From NCBI GenBank assembly GCA_010405405.1, contig MU004237.1:2181345-2245344 (forward strand): 64,000 bases of DNA. The letters run 5' to 3'. Every line of letters starts with the position of its first letter. The first letter of the stretch is position 1. Shown here piece by piece: positions 20,232 to 31,913 of this stretch. Position numbers and translations under genes: made by a program. Source of the DNA: Microthyrium microscopicum (Eukaryota; Ascomycota; Dothideomycetes; Microthyriales; Microthyriaceae). The notes under the pieces were generated by a model that saw only the letters and a list, made by a program, of their open reading frames with translations, had not been told where the DNA came from and searched no databases.

Positions 20232-21751
20232 ATTTCCGGCGAGTTTCTTTTACTGTAACTTACAGATTAACGATAGTGAGAGATGCTTAGTGCGACAAGC
20301 AGCGTGATGAAATAGTTTTACCAGATTCCGGCCATTAATACCTGAGCTAAGCAAGCACATGAAATATTTGGCAGGGTTTGGAATAATTATAATTTGGCCA
20401 CACTGCTCATTAAAGGGCCGGGTCGGTAATATAACTTGAGTTATACATGAGCCTAGGTACCGATAGCATCTATATTTGGTACTACCGATATTAGAGGATC
20501 GCGAACTAGTCAGATAACTGATTGTGTTTTTATGATTGCCGGACTTGAATCAATGATGCGCATAATAATAATAGTCAAGAGTCTTGCAAGAAGCAGTTGT
20601 ACTGCAGCTGCTCAAAACGCTCAATATCGAGAATAAACTCGTCAAAAGGCATTGATGGCTGTACGATAGGAGACAGTGTGACAAGTTATTGAGCTATTGG
20701 AGTGAATGTAAGAAGGATTCGACACTGATAGATCAGCGGCTAGTCTGTGTATTGATATAATTCCAATCCTGCGAGATAGAAAGTCCACTTGCTCATGCTA
20801 ATAAGTAATGATCCTATTTCATTTGGCTATTTGGCACGTCTTCGAACAATTACCAGTTTAGGACCCCGATTGAACTTTGTCCTACCAATCGCAAAGATAT
20901 ACCCGCGGGTTGCAAGTAAGACTACAAAAGTATGGAAGCATCCAGAAAAGGTATCGACAACCTATGTTTGATATGTCATAGCAAGATTGTGTACTTGCCA
21001 CCTAGAGAGGAATGTCGAGATCTGTGAAGCCAAGTCAACGTTAAAAGCACGCATGGAGTAACGACCCTCGAGTTGCTCAGTGCCGCTGGAATGGGATTTA
21101 TCGGGACAGTTTGAAGCTTGGAAGATATGATTCGATAGAACTGATGCACGAGCATCTGCAAGGCGGATTGAAATATCTGCAGCCATTGGTTCAACTTGGT
21201 ATAAGGCAGTTTTGGCAAATGCGCTTCACTTCTTTCAGCCTCGCGATAGGTTAGACTTTGCACCGTCCTTGGTCTCGCCTATTTCTTTGAATGGCTTTTG
21301 AGTTCAGCCACCGCACATGGCAGAACTTTTTAGCAATATCGTCGTCCCCACAAGTTAAAGAAATGGTGAATTGCCTGATGTAGTGCAGTCATAGAGATGA
21401 GGAGTCAATAGCACCGGCCTGATTTTATGCTTGTTAAGACTCGTCACTGCATATGATTTGTATCAGGCTGAGGGCAAGCCGTAATATTTGACGGTATCTG
21501 AGCGTGAGGAATCCTAGTAGCCTCAACCAATGGGCGAGATCAAAGCTCTTTCTTTGCTGCAGACGGTTGCCTTTCAATAAAAAGGGAGAAGCGGGAAGGA
21601 CGGATACGAGCGATACCTAGTCGCATCTTCAGCCTGACCAAAAACATTCGAAAAGTCGAACGTTCGTAGTCCTCTTCAGAATGCTACACTAACTGGGATA
21701 CCGGGGCCCGTGAGTTCGAGAAACAGGCACACCCGAAATATCTTTGCTACC
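20232..21751. other. Intergenic region, no clear gene
   Basis: About 1.5 kb lies between two divergent genes. Overlapping minus-strand frames at 20962-21263 are the longest and carry no motif. There are CCTAGGTACC-like words near 20453 and AT-rich stretches. The 3' part (21580-21751) is a plausible leader for the coiled-coil gene. Confidence 0.45.
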
Positions 21752-23424
21752 ATGGCAGCAAACCCGATTGATGTTGCTGGCAGAATTCTTGGTATCCTTG
21801 GAGAGTCTTTTCGAATTCGCGAGAACCGCCAGAGCGTGCAGAATGCTGCTACGGAAAGTCAAAAATCATTTCGTGCGGACGTTGAGGAATTCCAGATAGT
21901 ATGTGAGCTCATGGAGGCGGTCTGGGGTCGATGGGGGAGGCAACATTTCAATGAAGACTTGCGATGGCGTATTGTTGGTGTGCGTGGTGATAGTGCTCGG
22001 CAACTTGAGATCATCCAATTGCGTCTTCAAGACTTCGCAAGGACGGATAGTGAAGACTTCAACAGAGATCTAATAGCACAAAGACCTGTGCTCAGGAGAG
22101 ATCGCAGGAATTTCAGACCGTTAACCACACTGACACGTGAGGATGTTGCTATAAGAAATCAAGCAGCAAGGAGAGCCCAGTTCTTTGCAGGAGATGCAAT
22201 GACACGAAACTTACTACGCCTGAGGATATATAAGCAAACGCTGAAGCTCTGGTTGGCTATCACAAGGTTCGTAGTCAAGTCCAGATCGAGGATGTTGACT
22301 AACTCTTGGAACATAGAGCTTCATATGGAAACCTGCCTACAGAGCACCAGCAAAACGTACAAGCTGCAGCCGAAGGAGCGCTTGAGGAGCTACAAATCTT
22401 GATCGCCGCAGGCAATTCTATACCGCAGATTGGATTTCTTGATGAGCTACCTGATGTTGGGGACTTGATTACCCATTTACGACAACGTTGGATTGTGGGC
22501 TTGATAGGCCTCAGTCCTGCAGCTGGCTATCAGCGTGAAGAGGATAGTGAAACTCTACAGCGAGAAAGAGTCTTGATCGAGCAGATTGCAGGCCTTCAAA
22601 ACCAAGTCGCGGTTCTGGGGCAACAAGTAAGGCAGGAGCAAGCGGCAAGAGTTCGTCAATTTGATGAGACCCGCGATCTCTTAGTAGCTGCAGACCAAAA
22701 TATCGCCAATGTACGGGAAGCGCATGCGCGGACTAATCGGCACCATCGTGCAGAAAACCAGCTACTTCGAGAGCAAGGTCGGGATCTTGCTCAAGCCCGC
22801 GACTTGTTTTATCAACAGCGACAACAGCTAGCTAACAACAATCGTCAATTAGAGGAAGATTTACGCATTGCGCAGGCACAAGCCGAGCAAGATGCTGCCC
22901 GAATCGCTGAATTGGAACAGGAGAATCGCAATCTGACAGTAGAGAATGCAAGACTCACTCGGGAATACGCACAAGTGGCGGCAGAAAACGACAATCTTCA
23001 GGCGGATCGTGGTCGGCTAAGAGGACTTGCAGTCAATTATCGAGATAGAGCAAGAGCGGCTCTGAATGCTCAACAAATAGCTCAAGAGAATGAAGCAAAT
23101 GCTCGAGCAGCACAGCAAACGACAACTCAGCGATTTCAGGCTGAAGTGAACCGGCGCCGTGAGGTTCAAGCTGATAATGCACAAATTCAAAACAACGCCA
23201 ACAGGGTTGGCCATCAAAACAGGCGTCTCAGCGCTGACAACGAGCAACTCCAAAGGGATAATCGAGAACAGCGTCATTTGAAACATGAACATGAGCGAGC
23301 TGCGAGAGATTTTCAACGACACAACGCCCGGCTAAGAGCAGACAATCGCGTACTGGTAGATCAGTTGGCAGACGAACGACGACGTGTTCAGAGACGCGAT
23401 CGTGAGATTAGGCGTCGAAAATAA
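21752..23424 (+). CDS. Orphan coiled-coil protein, about 540 aa
   Basis: Two exons (21752-22266 and 22317-23424) are joined over a 50-nt intron with the branch-like sequence TTGACTAAC. The start context ACCATGGC is good. Residues 1 to about 250 look like a helical, partly hydrophobic domain (NPIDVAGRILGILGESF, WRWGRQ-type Trp-rich stretch, LWLAIT, VGDLITHLRQRWIVGLIGL). From about residue 270 to the end it is an almost unbroken coiled coil rich in Gln, Arg, Asn, Glu and Ala (LQNQVAVLGQQVRQEQAA, ELEQENRNLTVENARL). The protein ends in a very basic RRRVQRRDREIRRRK. There is no catalytic motif. The N-terminal start resembles in style the short helical N-domains of fungal NLR-like proteins, but that is only an impression. 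No function is assigned. Confidence 0.85.
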
Positions 23425-23504
23425 CAAAAGAGTGAATTCCAGGAGTAGAGATATGTTGGGCGAGAAAGCGCGCTAATGGCATGAGAACTTCTGACATACG
23501 CCGA

Positions 23505-24533
23505 TCAATGCACTGATCTCCTTGACTCCATTTCATTCGAGGCCCATTGGTAACTTCCGAGAAATATGGCACCTCCAATGGAAATCCACATGACTCTTGG
23601 TCCAATTCCGGCAAACAACGCTCTAGGTCCAGACTCCTTGAGTATGGTGCTAAACATATGGAGAGCTCCGACTCTTTCCTTTGACAGCATTAATCGTGTC
23701 TTCAATACGTCCAGCGGTGTTGTTAGACCTGCTGCCACCGCACCAGCTGCTGATCCATATAGAGCAGATGGAATGGCACCAATGGTGTCTGCTTTTCGCA
23801 AACTTTCCGAAACAGAACCATTCTTGTCCTCGATGGAGGAAACCGGAGTGCTCATACGAGTTACATGCCATGCTTTTAGTGCTTCCCAGAGAGGAAACTG
23901 TATCATTGTAAATGGTAGCTCGCGCAATAACGTGATGCCTCCACCACGATACATTTCCCGCACGAACGCCAGGCCATTATTCGACCGCACAATATGCATC
24001 AACGAAGAAAATGAGCTTGGGTGCTGATTGGCTTGAGCGCGTTGTTTGACAACTTCGACGGGTACACGAATGACGCAGCCAGCTATTTCGCCAAAGGAAC
24101 CGGCAACCATATGTATGGCAGCAGCAGTTTTGGGATCCACATTTCGAGGTGCTGTTATCAACTCTCCCGTGGCGGAACGCGTACTTGACGGGTCACTAGA
24201 TGTTGAAGCCGCGTAGTCGAGCAAGACGCGTTTTGTTGTGTCATAGGTGACAAAGAAGAGGGCGGCGGAGGGTGCGCTTCCAGCTACCACAGCGCCAATG
24301 CCTCGATATATATTGCGGAAGCCTCCAGAGCGGAAAAAGCCCTCTTTGGCTTGAAGGCGGGTTTTAAGTGTATCGAGAGGATAAAGGGAAATATCGGTGC
24401 ATGTACCAGCTACGGCACCGGCCTATCACGTACATGTTAGTGGCGAGTTCAATTGAGGACACAGGAGATATTATACCAACAGTGACCGCACCCATGGAGA
24501 CTCAACGCTCCATCTTGAGCCATCTTTGGACAT
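23505..24533 (-). CDS. PET8: Mitochondrial S-adenosylmethionine carrier
   Basis: Two exons (24533-24477 and 24422-23505 on the minus strand) with a 54-nt intron give 324 aa. Three mitochondrial-carrier repeats carry PLDTLKTRL, PVEVVKQRA and PLDVLKTRL. The segment GFFRSGGFRNIYRGIGAVVAGSAPSAALFF matches yeast Pet8 and animal SAMC closely. It imports SAM into the matrix for mitochondrial methylation, biotin and lipoate synthesis. Exon 1 encodes only MSKDGSRWSVESPWVRSLL, ending at the start of the first transmembrane helix. The gene ends 80 nt from the coiled-coil gene in opposite direction and starts 289 nt from the WRAP53-like gene, with which it shares a promoter region. Confidence 0.93.
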
Positions 24534-24822
24534 TGGAGAGAAATATGTAAGGATTGACTGACCACTCGACTTTTTGAAAGATTAGGAGACGTGAATTCTA
24601 CTAGAAATTGATTGGCTGATAAACGCGAACCACCAGGATGTCGCGTCTATTTTTAAGCCTCATCTTCCTACAGCATCACATCAACAAATTCATACTTTCT
24701 ACAGCAAATTCAAAGACCCGGGAACCGAAACATTTGCGTAGTATCGCTATCATCTTGCATCAAATCATGAAAGTGGATGATAAAGAGCCACGGCCCACAA
24801 GCATCACAATCACCAATCCGCC
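24534..24822. promoter_or_regulatory. Shared divergent promoter of PET8 and the WRAP53-like gene
   Basis: Only 289 bp separate the two ATGs. It contains TGATTGG (24609-24615), the reverse of CCAATCA, which is a good site for the fungal HAP/CCAAT-binding complex. An upstream short open frame (ATG at 24768, stop just before the 24823 start) could affect translation of the WRAP53-like protein. Confidence 0.5.
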
Positions 24823-26196
24823 ATGATGGACGACGATCACTTGCAGGACACCCAGAGAGAAACCGTACCGGAGAAAATTGAAACTGTCGAGGATGTTAGC
24901 TCCGATGCTCAGGATTTCAATCCTAGGTTGATAGCCACGAAGGAGCAAACAGACATACTACCTGAGGATACTTCACCCATTCAGAAAAGCGATCTACGGC
25001 GTTGTCAATTGTATATCTTCCTGGAATAATAATTGAAGGCCACTGACATTGATGCAGATCACCGGATGGAACGTCTCTTCTTCTTGTCAGCGCATCTGGC
25101 TCCAAAACGTCAAGTCTGCTAGAAACCATAATTCTTCCCCCGGATCTATTAACAGAATCCACTAAGCAATTGGCAACATACTCGTCGATAACTCTGCCAG
25201 AGCAAGTCCGCACAACAGCGACATATCCCTTCTTTGATTTAAGCCAGCCCAGTAGTCTACTTCAGCTCGTGTCTCTTCCAGATCATCCATTGCGGCTAGT
25301 TAATTCTCTTGCATTAGATTCGGGCATAGTCGCAACTTATCCATATATCATCCCCACGACCGAGGCGTACCTTTGCCCACACAGTCTTTTATTCACACCC
25401 GATGGGACGCACTTCTTCGCTGGAGTGGATTCCCAGCTGGCCATTTTCGATGTGAGTCGACAAAAGGCTGATCCCGTTCGTGTTTCCAAGCTGCGCCCTA
25501 ATGGATACCTGGGAAAGCAGTACGAATGGAGAATGAGACGGGGCATTGTAAGCACCATGGACATATCACAGCATAACCTCTTAGCTATTGGAACTTTTGG
25601 TCGCGAAATTGGCTTGGTAGAGTCTGGCGGTTGGGGCCAATGCAGCACAGTTATTGATCTAAAAGATGGAGCTGAAGGTTCAGGTGTCTCTAAAGTCAAA
25701 TGGAGTACTTGTGGGTCATATCTTCTCGTTGGAGAACGACAAAGTGATGCTATCCAGGTCTTTGATGTTAGAGGCAAACATGAACTACTACAGACATTTG
25801 TCGGCCGACATGCAATGAGCATGATGCCGCTCGGCTGGGATCTGACTCCTAATGGAGAAGTCTGGGCTGGTGGAATGGATGGTCATGTCCGTATTTGGGA
25901 AGGCATTGGCAAATCAGAAGGAGATGTCGTTGCTTCTGCATCATGGAAAGCGCATGAAGGTAAGCTTTCGAACAGCCATAGGGGCGATGCAAACTAACCA
26001 TATCTTCCTAGACGTTACTATAGCTACAGAGGTACACTCCTCTGGATCAGTCATAATAACTGGATCAGCCGAGGACAGGAACAGAAAACGAGGCAATAGT
26101 GGTCATGAAGACGACGATATCTCTGATAATGACTCGCAGTCATCTCAAGCAACTGATGATGAACTTGACGCCTCAATCAAGGTTTGGAGCTTGTGA
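24823..26196 (+). CDS. WRAP53/TCAB1-like WD40 protein
   Basis: Three exons (24823-25010, 25058-25959, 26012-26196) with introns of 47 and 52 nt give 424 aa. After an acidic N-terminus of about 58 residues, the WD40-type beta-propeller begins with CQLSPDGTSLL. The strongest family marks are PHSLLFTPDGTHFFAG, GIVSTMDISQHNLLAIGTFGREIGL, VKWSTCGSYLLVGERQSDAIQVFDVR and LDLTPNGE-type blocks. They align in order with human TCAB1/WDR79, which guides box-type RNAs and telomerase RNA. Fungi lack clear Cajal bodies, so the role here is inferred to be small nuclear RNP handling. The last exon carries an acidic Ser/Asp insert before the final strand KVWSL. Confidence 0.88.
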
Positions 26197-26502
26197 CGAG
26201 ACAGGTTGCTGCTGTCCTTTGGCACTTGACACCTTCGATCTTATGCACAGATATGACGCTTTCATTACAGGATGTTCAGTTGCAACCAGGGTCAGCAAGA
26301 TCAGATGTCCATTGGAATATTCCTTCTGGCGTCTTATGGAGTAAAAGATATAATTCATGCTTTGCAACGCTCGTAATATCCAGGCTCAACTAAACCATCA
26401 ATCCATATAAAATACATCACGAGATATCTTCATGGACCCTCAGATATCCGGAACTCCGTTCTCTGTCAACAGCGACAATCATGGAAATCCAATATATCCA
26501 CT

Positions 26503-27581
26503 CTATCCGTCCTTTTTCCCGTTCTGTGTGGGTTTCGCAGGCTGACCGGTCGAAGAAGCTGTCGAGCTTATCTTTTCGGGCGTTACTGCTGGTCCAGAAT
26601 ATGGCGCAAATCCTCCAGGCGGGACTGATTTTGGCTGATCAGGCTTTGGTGGATCTGGCTTCCCTTGTTTCGGAGGCTCGGCTCCTTTTGGTTCAGATTT
26701 GGGCTTTGCTGGTGATTGCTGTTGGGCTTGCTTTGGAGCTGCCTGACCCGGTGGTGCCGTCGGAAGTGGAGTGCCCATCTGCTGTTTTGTTGACGATGGA
26801 GATGCGGGTTTGGGAGCTTGCTGTGGTTGAGCTGGGGCTTTCGGCGCTGCCGCTTGGGACTGCGCTGGAGCTTTTGGAGCAGGCTGTTGCTGAGCTGGGG
26901 CTTTGGGAGCCGGTTGTTGCTGAACTGGAGCAGCTGGCGGCGCTTGTTGAGCAGCCTTTGGAGGCGCTTTTTGTTGCCCTCCTTGCATTTGCTGTAACTG
27001 GGCCAGCGAAATGCAGATGAAGGGTCCGGCGTTTGTTTGCTGTAGCATAGCGCCTTGAGGAAGAGACTGAGGGGCCATCGGAGAGCCCATTTGAGGTGCT
27101 GCAGGAGGCTGTTGAGGAGCTTGCGCAGGCTGTGCTGGAGCTTGCTGACCACCTTGAGCCGGTGGTGGTTGCGATGAGCCACCGAGCCCGCCGAGTGCGT
27201 TCGTCAATCCTCCAACGAGGCCGCCGCCATTTTGACCATTTCCAAGGAGGGCCCCTACATATTGTTAGTGCTTCTTGGACGAGGTAACATGTTTCGTGTA
27301 ATACCGAGCAATCCGCCGCCTCCTTGTTGTTGTTGGCCGCCCTGTTGCTGGCCGCCTTGTGGAGGAGGGCCGTTCAGAAGAGTTCCTGAGAGGAATTTAG
27401 CATTCTGACTGGATTAAACTACTGATTTCGTCGTACCGACAGTGCCCACGAGGTTTCCTAGCAGTCCACCGCCGCCCTGTGCAGGCTCGGTTACAGATCC
27501 AAGCAATTGGCCTTGCGGCATTGAGTTTACCAGCGCCACATTGGACGCAAGTCCGATAAGGCTGAGAGTACGAATCATCAT
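26503..27581 (-). CDS. Secreted Pro/Gln/Ala-rich low-complexity protein
   Basis: Three exons on the minus strand (27581-27437, 27385-27305, 27254-26503) with introns of 51 and 50 nt give 325 aa. Two ATGs are in tandem at the start. The N-terminus, MMIRTLSLIGLASNVALVNS, is a likely signal peptide. Residues up to about 100 are Gly/Leu/Gln-rich with repeats such as GGGLLG, GGQQQ and GALLGN. One non-repetitive island, AGPFICISLAQLQQM, follows. The rest is Pro/Ala/Gln/Lys-rich with imperfect copies of QQQPAPKAPA and ends basic (TQNGKKDG). It has only one cysteine after the signal. Similar proteins are found in fungal walls and surfaces, but I do not recognise a family. The two introns fall inside Gly-rich repeats. 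Confidence 0.82.
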
Positions 27582-28410
27582 GGATACTATAATTTAACGA
27601 ATGTGATGGGCACTGGTAGCTTCACAGGATGGGAGTGAGTTTGTCAAAATCAGCAGTATCACGAATCGACTACAAAGGCGACCATGGTCCACAATATATC
27701 AAGTACTACAAGCCGTCCGACTATTCAATGGCCTCCAGGATACGATAGGAAAACTTGATTTACTTCATAGTTAGCGATAGTAGTATTGCAGGCCTCTCTT
27801 CATATCGAGTCCACATCACGAGTGGCCGGTGGCTCGATGAACCGTAAAATCTCTCAACAACGAGCAAGCTAGAAGAATCAATGCTGACGACGATGTTAAA
27901 GCTGGTTTGTGATAGGTTTAAGGTGTGATACCAATATAGTTAGTGCAAGCTATTTGATATCAGGCACATTCGAAGCGGGATTGACAGCGTCACATTGGCC
28001 AAAATGTTCGCGGTGACGGCATTGCTGTACGAATTCTGGCTATCTCCCCTGTTGGTACGGAAATTAAGCAAGTCTACTTTGGGCAGATAGTGGTCGGTGA
28101 GCTGCAAATCAAGTCGGACTTGATATTGACAGGGCTCGATATGGATACAGGGCTCGATATGGAATCAGTGCGGCTGCTTTAGGCACGAAGAACATGGGAA
28201 TCTGGGGATGCGATTTCGCGCTATGTTCTTGAGCTTGGTCCAGCATCCTGAAATCAAATACAGTAAATGATCGGTGATGTCAACCTTTTAACATTAGATG
28301 GATTCTTTCACCAAAGGCCCAGATGTGCCTTCCGGACGATATTGTTATAGTGACAGAGCAAATCAAGCTCTTGATTACCTAGGTATACTATCTTACATGA
28401 TAGCCTACCA
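27582..28410. other. Intergenic region between the Pro/Gln-rich and MFS genes
   Basis: It holds the promoter of the Pro/Gln-rich gene (which reads away to the left) and the 3' flank of the MFS gene. Apart from the 18-bp tandem duplication at 28129-28163 I see nothing that needs naming. Confidence 0.5.
28129..28163. repeat. Short tandem duplication (about 18 bp, two copies)
   Basis: The word ACAGGGCTCGATATGGA is repeated at 28129 and 28147 with one extra base in the first copy. No function is apparent. Confidence 0.8.
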
Positions 28411-29992
28411 CTATTCATCCTTCTTTTGGACCTTTGGTAGACAAAGCCACAAAATGAACAATGTCGACAGTAATGCTAGTGCAATCGGTTGCAATACTTG
28501 AACGCCCTTGTCAGAATTCTGCGCAATGGCACCAACAGCAAAAGGGAAAGCAGATGCTCCTCCACCACCACAAGCCGCTGCGAACCCTATAGCAAAGACA
28601 TGTAAATGTCGCGGTAGAAGCTTCATCGACTCTACAACGGCGGCCGGGAACAGAGGGCCAATGAAGAATCCTACCAGAGCAACTGCCACGGCTGATACAT
28701 GAAATTGAGGAACAAGCCAAAATACTAGCTCAAGACCCATGGCTATTGGTATATAGATCTGGGACAGTTAGCCAATAGGAGGCGCCAGAGTTAACATCTT
28801 GCTTACCATGACAGACAGACGCTCACCAATTCTAGGAGTGACGAATCCAAGCACAACGCGTCCAATGGTCATACCCAGCCAGAAGCCCGTTCCGGCCATA
28901 CCACTAGCAAATGGAGAAGCATGGCGTACTCGAAGCATGAATTCGACGATCCAGCCACCAAGAGCAACTTCAACACCCATGTAGATGAATAAGAATACAG
29001 TTAGAATCCAAGTAGTTCGAGCCGCTGGAAGCGACAATAAAGCTTCCTTGAACGGAGGACCACTCTTCTCCGTAGGTCTCGGATGCGATGCGCGAAACGC
29101 TTTGCCATCCTGTTTCCAGAAAGCCAGGCTACTCCAGACAAGTTCGAGACCCGAGAAGCCTATCATGAGATAATAGAAAGTATACCATGGTAAGTGAGCT
29201 TTAGTGATCAAACTGGTAGCAATGAGTGGAGAGAGTGTGGCGCCGAGTCCATAAAAGGCGTGTAGGAAGCCCATGATTTCGTTGACATTCGCCATGTTGG
29301 CTACCCAAGCATTCCAGCCGGCATCCGCAAGGCCACCGCCGAACCCAGAGAATATGTAGATGACGATAAGAGCTGGGAATGGTGGGTGCAATGATGCTGC
29401 TGTGTAGGAAATAAGATGGCAGGAAGCGCAGATGATGGCTATACCTCGCTGACCAAAGTGGTGGTGTATTTTGTCGTTAGAGAATGCAGAGAGGGCATAT
29501 CCGCACAAAGGCGAGAGGAAGAGAAGTGATACGACAGTATATGATGCATGGTAGTAGGTTTCAAGCTATTTTGTTTAGTTTCCATGGCTGTGGTATGCAG
29601 TGATATCGGCTTACATATGGTAGCATTGCCTTGGTAAACGATTAGCATATGATCAATCTTGCAAAGCTTCAAAACTTACACCAACAGCAGCATCATTTGC
29701 TCCCAGAATGATGAACGTCCAGAACGCAGCTCCTAGTCTTCAATATGTAAGCATCAATGGCCAAAAGCCTGACTTATTTATGGTTCTATACATACCGAAA
29801 GATGTTGGCTCTCGGTTTGTTCCATCTTTGAACTTCCTCAACTGCCTCAAGATGCTGTCCATCTCCCACGAAGTTGTCAGCCTTGCGTTCTAGCTCATTA
29901 AAGGTTTGGGCGTGTTTCTCATTCGAAAGAGCTTGATCTCCATCAACCCTTGAAAAATTGTTGAGTTCGATGACAGAGGTGGATGTGGTCAT
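28411..29992 (-). CDS. MFS transporter, BSC6-like
   Basis: Five exons on the minus strand (29992-29796, 29737-29680, 29629-29615, 29565-28807, 28758-28411) give 458 aa. A 65-residue hydrophilic N-terminus is followed by about 12 hydrophobic segments. The first contains FWTFIILGANDAAVGAMLPY and a later one FSGFGGGLADAGWNAWV, the pattern of the fungal 'bypass of stop codon 6'-like MFS subgroup. The protein ends with the short cytosolic tail PKVQKKDE. Exon 3 is a 15-nt micro-exon encoding Ala-Met-Leu-Pro-Tyr inside helix 1. All junctions keep phase. Substrate and membrane are not shown by the sequence. A TATA-like box lies about 110 nt upstream of the start. Confidence 0.92.
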
Positions 29993-30535
29993 GGTGATTC
30001 GCAAAAGCAACAAAGCCGTTCAATGAAATTGGATTTCGACAGCTCTAGACAACCCAATCGTTAGATATCTTGCTATCATTTTCATGAGGAGAGCTTTAGC
30101 TTTTTATACTCTACCTTTCGGCGGGGCTGCGGGCCGGAATGAAGATGCCAAGTGAAGGGATAACCGTTGGATTGACGATCATTGAGCTGCTAGGCCGGCA
30201 TAGGCAAGCTTATCCAGACCACGTTTTCCATCTCGGGACCGACATACGTAGCATTATATGTATGAGGCAGTGAGTGAGATATCTCTTGTCATAGTTCTTC
30301 TGCGCTCTATTACCTAAACTCAATGAATGATCATTTGCTGATTGGAAATACACCGAGCATAACCTGTCATCTCCAGTCAGTCGGTCAAGGAGATCAGTGC
30401 TAAGAACCTTAGGGTAGTGCGTTTGCTGAGAATTATCGATATGGTAGCTCAATTGAATATGAACAGATGACATTGAGCTTGGATAACCAAGGTAAGAGAA
30501 ATTGCTGACATTACCACATTGAGCCATTAACAAAT
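29993..30535. other. Intergenic region between the MFS gene and VMA5
   Basis: It contains the MFS promoter (TATA-like box listed separately) and the VMA5 3' flank. No gene is seen. Confidence 0.5.
30101..30108 (-). promoter_or_regulatory. TATA-like box of the MFS transporter gene
   Basis: On the minus strand the sequence reads AGTATAAAAAGC, about 110 nt before the ATG at 29992. That distance is normal for a fungal TATA element. There is no transcript evidence. Confidence 0.5.
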
Positions 30536-31913
30536 CTATGCCATTTCAAACTCATAAAAAACATAGGCAGCATATTCTTCACCACCACCTTGACCGGCAG
30601 CTTGTAAATCAGCTTGCACAGACTGATCGTCCTTCTGAACTCGACCCTTCTTGTCTCTACCGAAGGCATTGCCTCCAAGGTACGAGTAACTCGAGTCGAG
30701 GTTGCCCCTGATCTTCTTTGCGAGTTTCTCGTTTGTCTATAAACAATTAGTAGGAGAAATATTGGAGGTAAACAAAAGCTGACCATTATCAAACCACATA
30801 TAAACTCGAGTGGCAGGCCATAGCGCAAGACTGTTTCCACAAACACTCGCAATGCAAGAACGTGTACCCAGATCATTGCGCTTTCGCTATAACCAGTTCT
30901 ACCCATTCTTAAAGCTTCGCCCCAAACTTTCCTTTCCTCTTTGCTTAAACTTTCAACTTCTTTGAGTTCTTCTTCTTTCCCACCCTCGGAATATTTGAAG
31001 TCTCGTGGTATCCATCTCATTTCGCGGCATTTATGTACAAACTGCGCTGAGAATTTCTTGAATGAGGTGACTGCAAAGAGTGTGAACTCGTCATCCGATG
31101 CGATTTGAATTGAAGACCGAGGAACAACCATTTCAGAGACGCTTTCGTAGTGTTTGAGGTAATCTTTCACGAGGGAATTTGGGACAGCAATGAGGTGGGT
31201 TTCTAGATATTCGGAGTCTTGAACAAGAGCGCTTGGAGGTACGATAGAAGCCAGAGATCGTGTCGATAGATTCCCCCTACGTCTTGTTAGCTAGATCTAC
31301 TAGATGAAAGGGAAGCTGACTCTTGTCTTCGCTTGGAGGCGGTAAGGTTAGTCTTAATTTGGTTGTATTGGTTGAACTTGGCTTTCACATCGTTGTCAAT
31401 GCCTTGGATTTCCTGAACCACATCAGTAAGAAGCTTTCCCTAGGCTCCGTGATATGTCCCACCTTTTGTAGGGAGTCCAGCAAATCTGCGATTGGTTTAT
31501 CTGCTCGATATTTGACCTTGTTCCACTGGAAAGTACGAAGATATTGTTCGACAGGTTCTATTCCAATATTTAGCAAAATTGAGGATCTTCTTGAGAGCTT
31601 AAGAGAGCTTCATACTGTCATTTATGGTCTTCTGCTGGGATATCTTGTCCTCATCTCCATCTAGAATTGTCCTTAGGGAGTCCCCCATCTTGTTCACCAC
31701 AGCTTCACACGCATGATTGAGCTTCGATAGATCGTCGGCCTGTTGAACCAAAGCATCTAACGTGCCAATTTTGAAAGTCGGGATCGCGAACGAGTAGGTG
31801 GAGCCGTCTCTCGCGACGCCGGATTCGAGAGCTTTAAGGGCATCTTCCTTATCGTTTGAGGACGCGATAGAGGTTGGGAGGGACACGAGCAAGAATCTAC
31901 TGCTCCTCGACAT
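30536..31913 (-). CDS. VMA5: V-type ATPase subunit C
   Basis: Five exons on the minus strand (31913-31616, 31557-31463, 31412-31321, 31276-30784, 30736-30536) with introns of 44-58 nt give 392 aa, the same length as yeast Vma5. Landmarks are the N-terminal SRSSRFLLVSLPTS, FQWNKVKYR, the coiled part DNDVKAKFNQYNQIK, MVVPRSS, ALRVFVETVLRYGLP and the C-terminal AAYVFYEFEMA. Subunit C is the peripheral-stalk clamp that holds V1 on Vo and is released when the pump is switched off. No part is missing. It is divergent from GCV1 across about 230 bp. Confidence 0.96.

Noticed and set aside
26481-27182. Two long frames (179 and 199 codons) overlapping the Pro/Gln-rich gene
   Set aside because: One is Leu/Val-rich antisense and the other a shifted sense frame, both produced by CAG/CCT-rich repeats; the chosen frame has a signal peptide and consistent introns.
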